Virus record (IMG/VR): IMGVR_UViG_3300009155_000174
Coordinates: 1 to 30,495 of that record
DNA length: 30,495 nucleotides
From: a virus
Strand: one strand, 5' to 3'
Under the pieces are notes generated by a model. The model worked only from the letters and a program-made list of their open reading frames with translations, did no database searches and had not been told where the DNA came from. Of this stretch, positions 30,414-30,495 are shown piece by piece; position 1 is the first letter of the stretch, and each line of letters opens with the position of its first letter. Made by a program: the position numbers and the translations under genes.

Positions 30414-30463
30414 GATCGAAACCCCGCAAGGGGTCACACCGTAGGGCGGTGTCTGATGAGATC
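30414..30463 (+). ncRNA. Type II hammerhead self-cleaving ribozyme
   Basis: All core parts are present in the order of a hammerhead open at helix II. GATC (30414-30417) pairs with GATC (30460-30463) as helix II, with the G10.1-C11.1 pair. GAA (30418-30420) is G12-A13-A14. A15.1 (30421) pairs with U16.1 (30434) to close helix III, CCCC/GGGG with a GCAA tetraloop. C17 is 30435, so cleavage falls between 30435 and 30436. Helix I is ACACCG (30436-30441) with CGGTGT (30447-30452), loop TAGGG. CTGATGA (30453-30459) is the exact conserved core. It begins just after the stop of the 39-aa gene and precedes the next gene by about 25 nt. Helix II is only 4 bp. Confidence 0.88.
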
Positions 30464-30488
30464 AGGAACAAGATAGGAAACTAAGACA

Positions 30489-30495
30489 ATGGAAA
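30489..30495 (+). CDS. Start of the next rightward gene (only the first codons)
   Basis: ATG at 30489 with AGGAAA upstream (10-nt spacing), followed by GAA, runs off the window. The product cannot be told. Its mRNA would get a new 5' end if the ribozyme upstream cuts. Confidence 0.4.

Noticed and set aside
1-30495. CRISPR array, insertion sequence, integrase or attachment site
   Set aside because: No spaced direct repeats, transposase or recombinase motifs were seen.

Overview
The window reads as about 30.5 kb of a tailed-phage genome with moderate GC. It is probably a short-tailed (podovirus-like) phage of an actinobacterium. The support is an N4-gp56-like major capsid protein, a portal, a large terminase and a possible tail adaptor/nozzle pair, with no recognisable tape-measure, tail-tube or tail-chaperone gene. 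Small proteins of kinds I associate with actinophages are also present (MACRTGC..., MCVECGC..., zinc-ribbon proteins), and two genes look leaderless. An uncultured freshwater actinobacterial host would fit, but that is inference. There is no integrase, repressor or host gene.

Nearly everything is on the minus strand, so transcription runs right to left. From 29434 down to 4637 lies a late/virion operon: terminase (terL), portal, small virion proteins, a 1732-aa internal or ejection-like protein, three further helical proteins, a tRNA-like element, scaffold, capsid, small head/tail proteins, a collagen-like Gly-X-Thr fibre, a glycosyltransferase flanked by two related MACRTGC proteins, small basic and cysteine proteins, a tail adaptor, fibres, a large propeller-like tail protein, two small membrane proteins and an M23 endolysin. 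A strong UUCG-loop terminator (4535-4573) closes it.

From 4355 to the left edge is a second operon for DNA metabolism. It starts at a candidate leaderless promoter. It encodes a Cas4/RecB-like nuclease split over two overlapping frames, a small basic protein, a zinc-ribbon-tailed protein, an HTH protein, a DnaB/RecA-like helicase, a zinc protein, an Hjc-like resolvase, a small acidic protein, a primase split into CHC2 zinc-finger and TOPRIM halves, and the N-terminus of a proteasome/HslV-like Ntn hydrolase that runs off the window.

The right end (29435-30495) is a divergent control region. A good plus-strand promoter drives two tiny genes. Directly after the second stop codon sits a sequence matching every core position of a type II hammerhead ribozyme (30414-30463), followed by the start of the next gene. 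This ribozyme is the most striking hidden element. It would cut the rightward early mRNA between genes.
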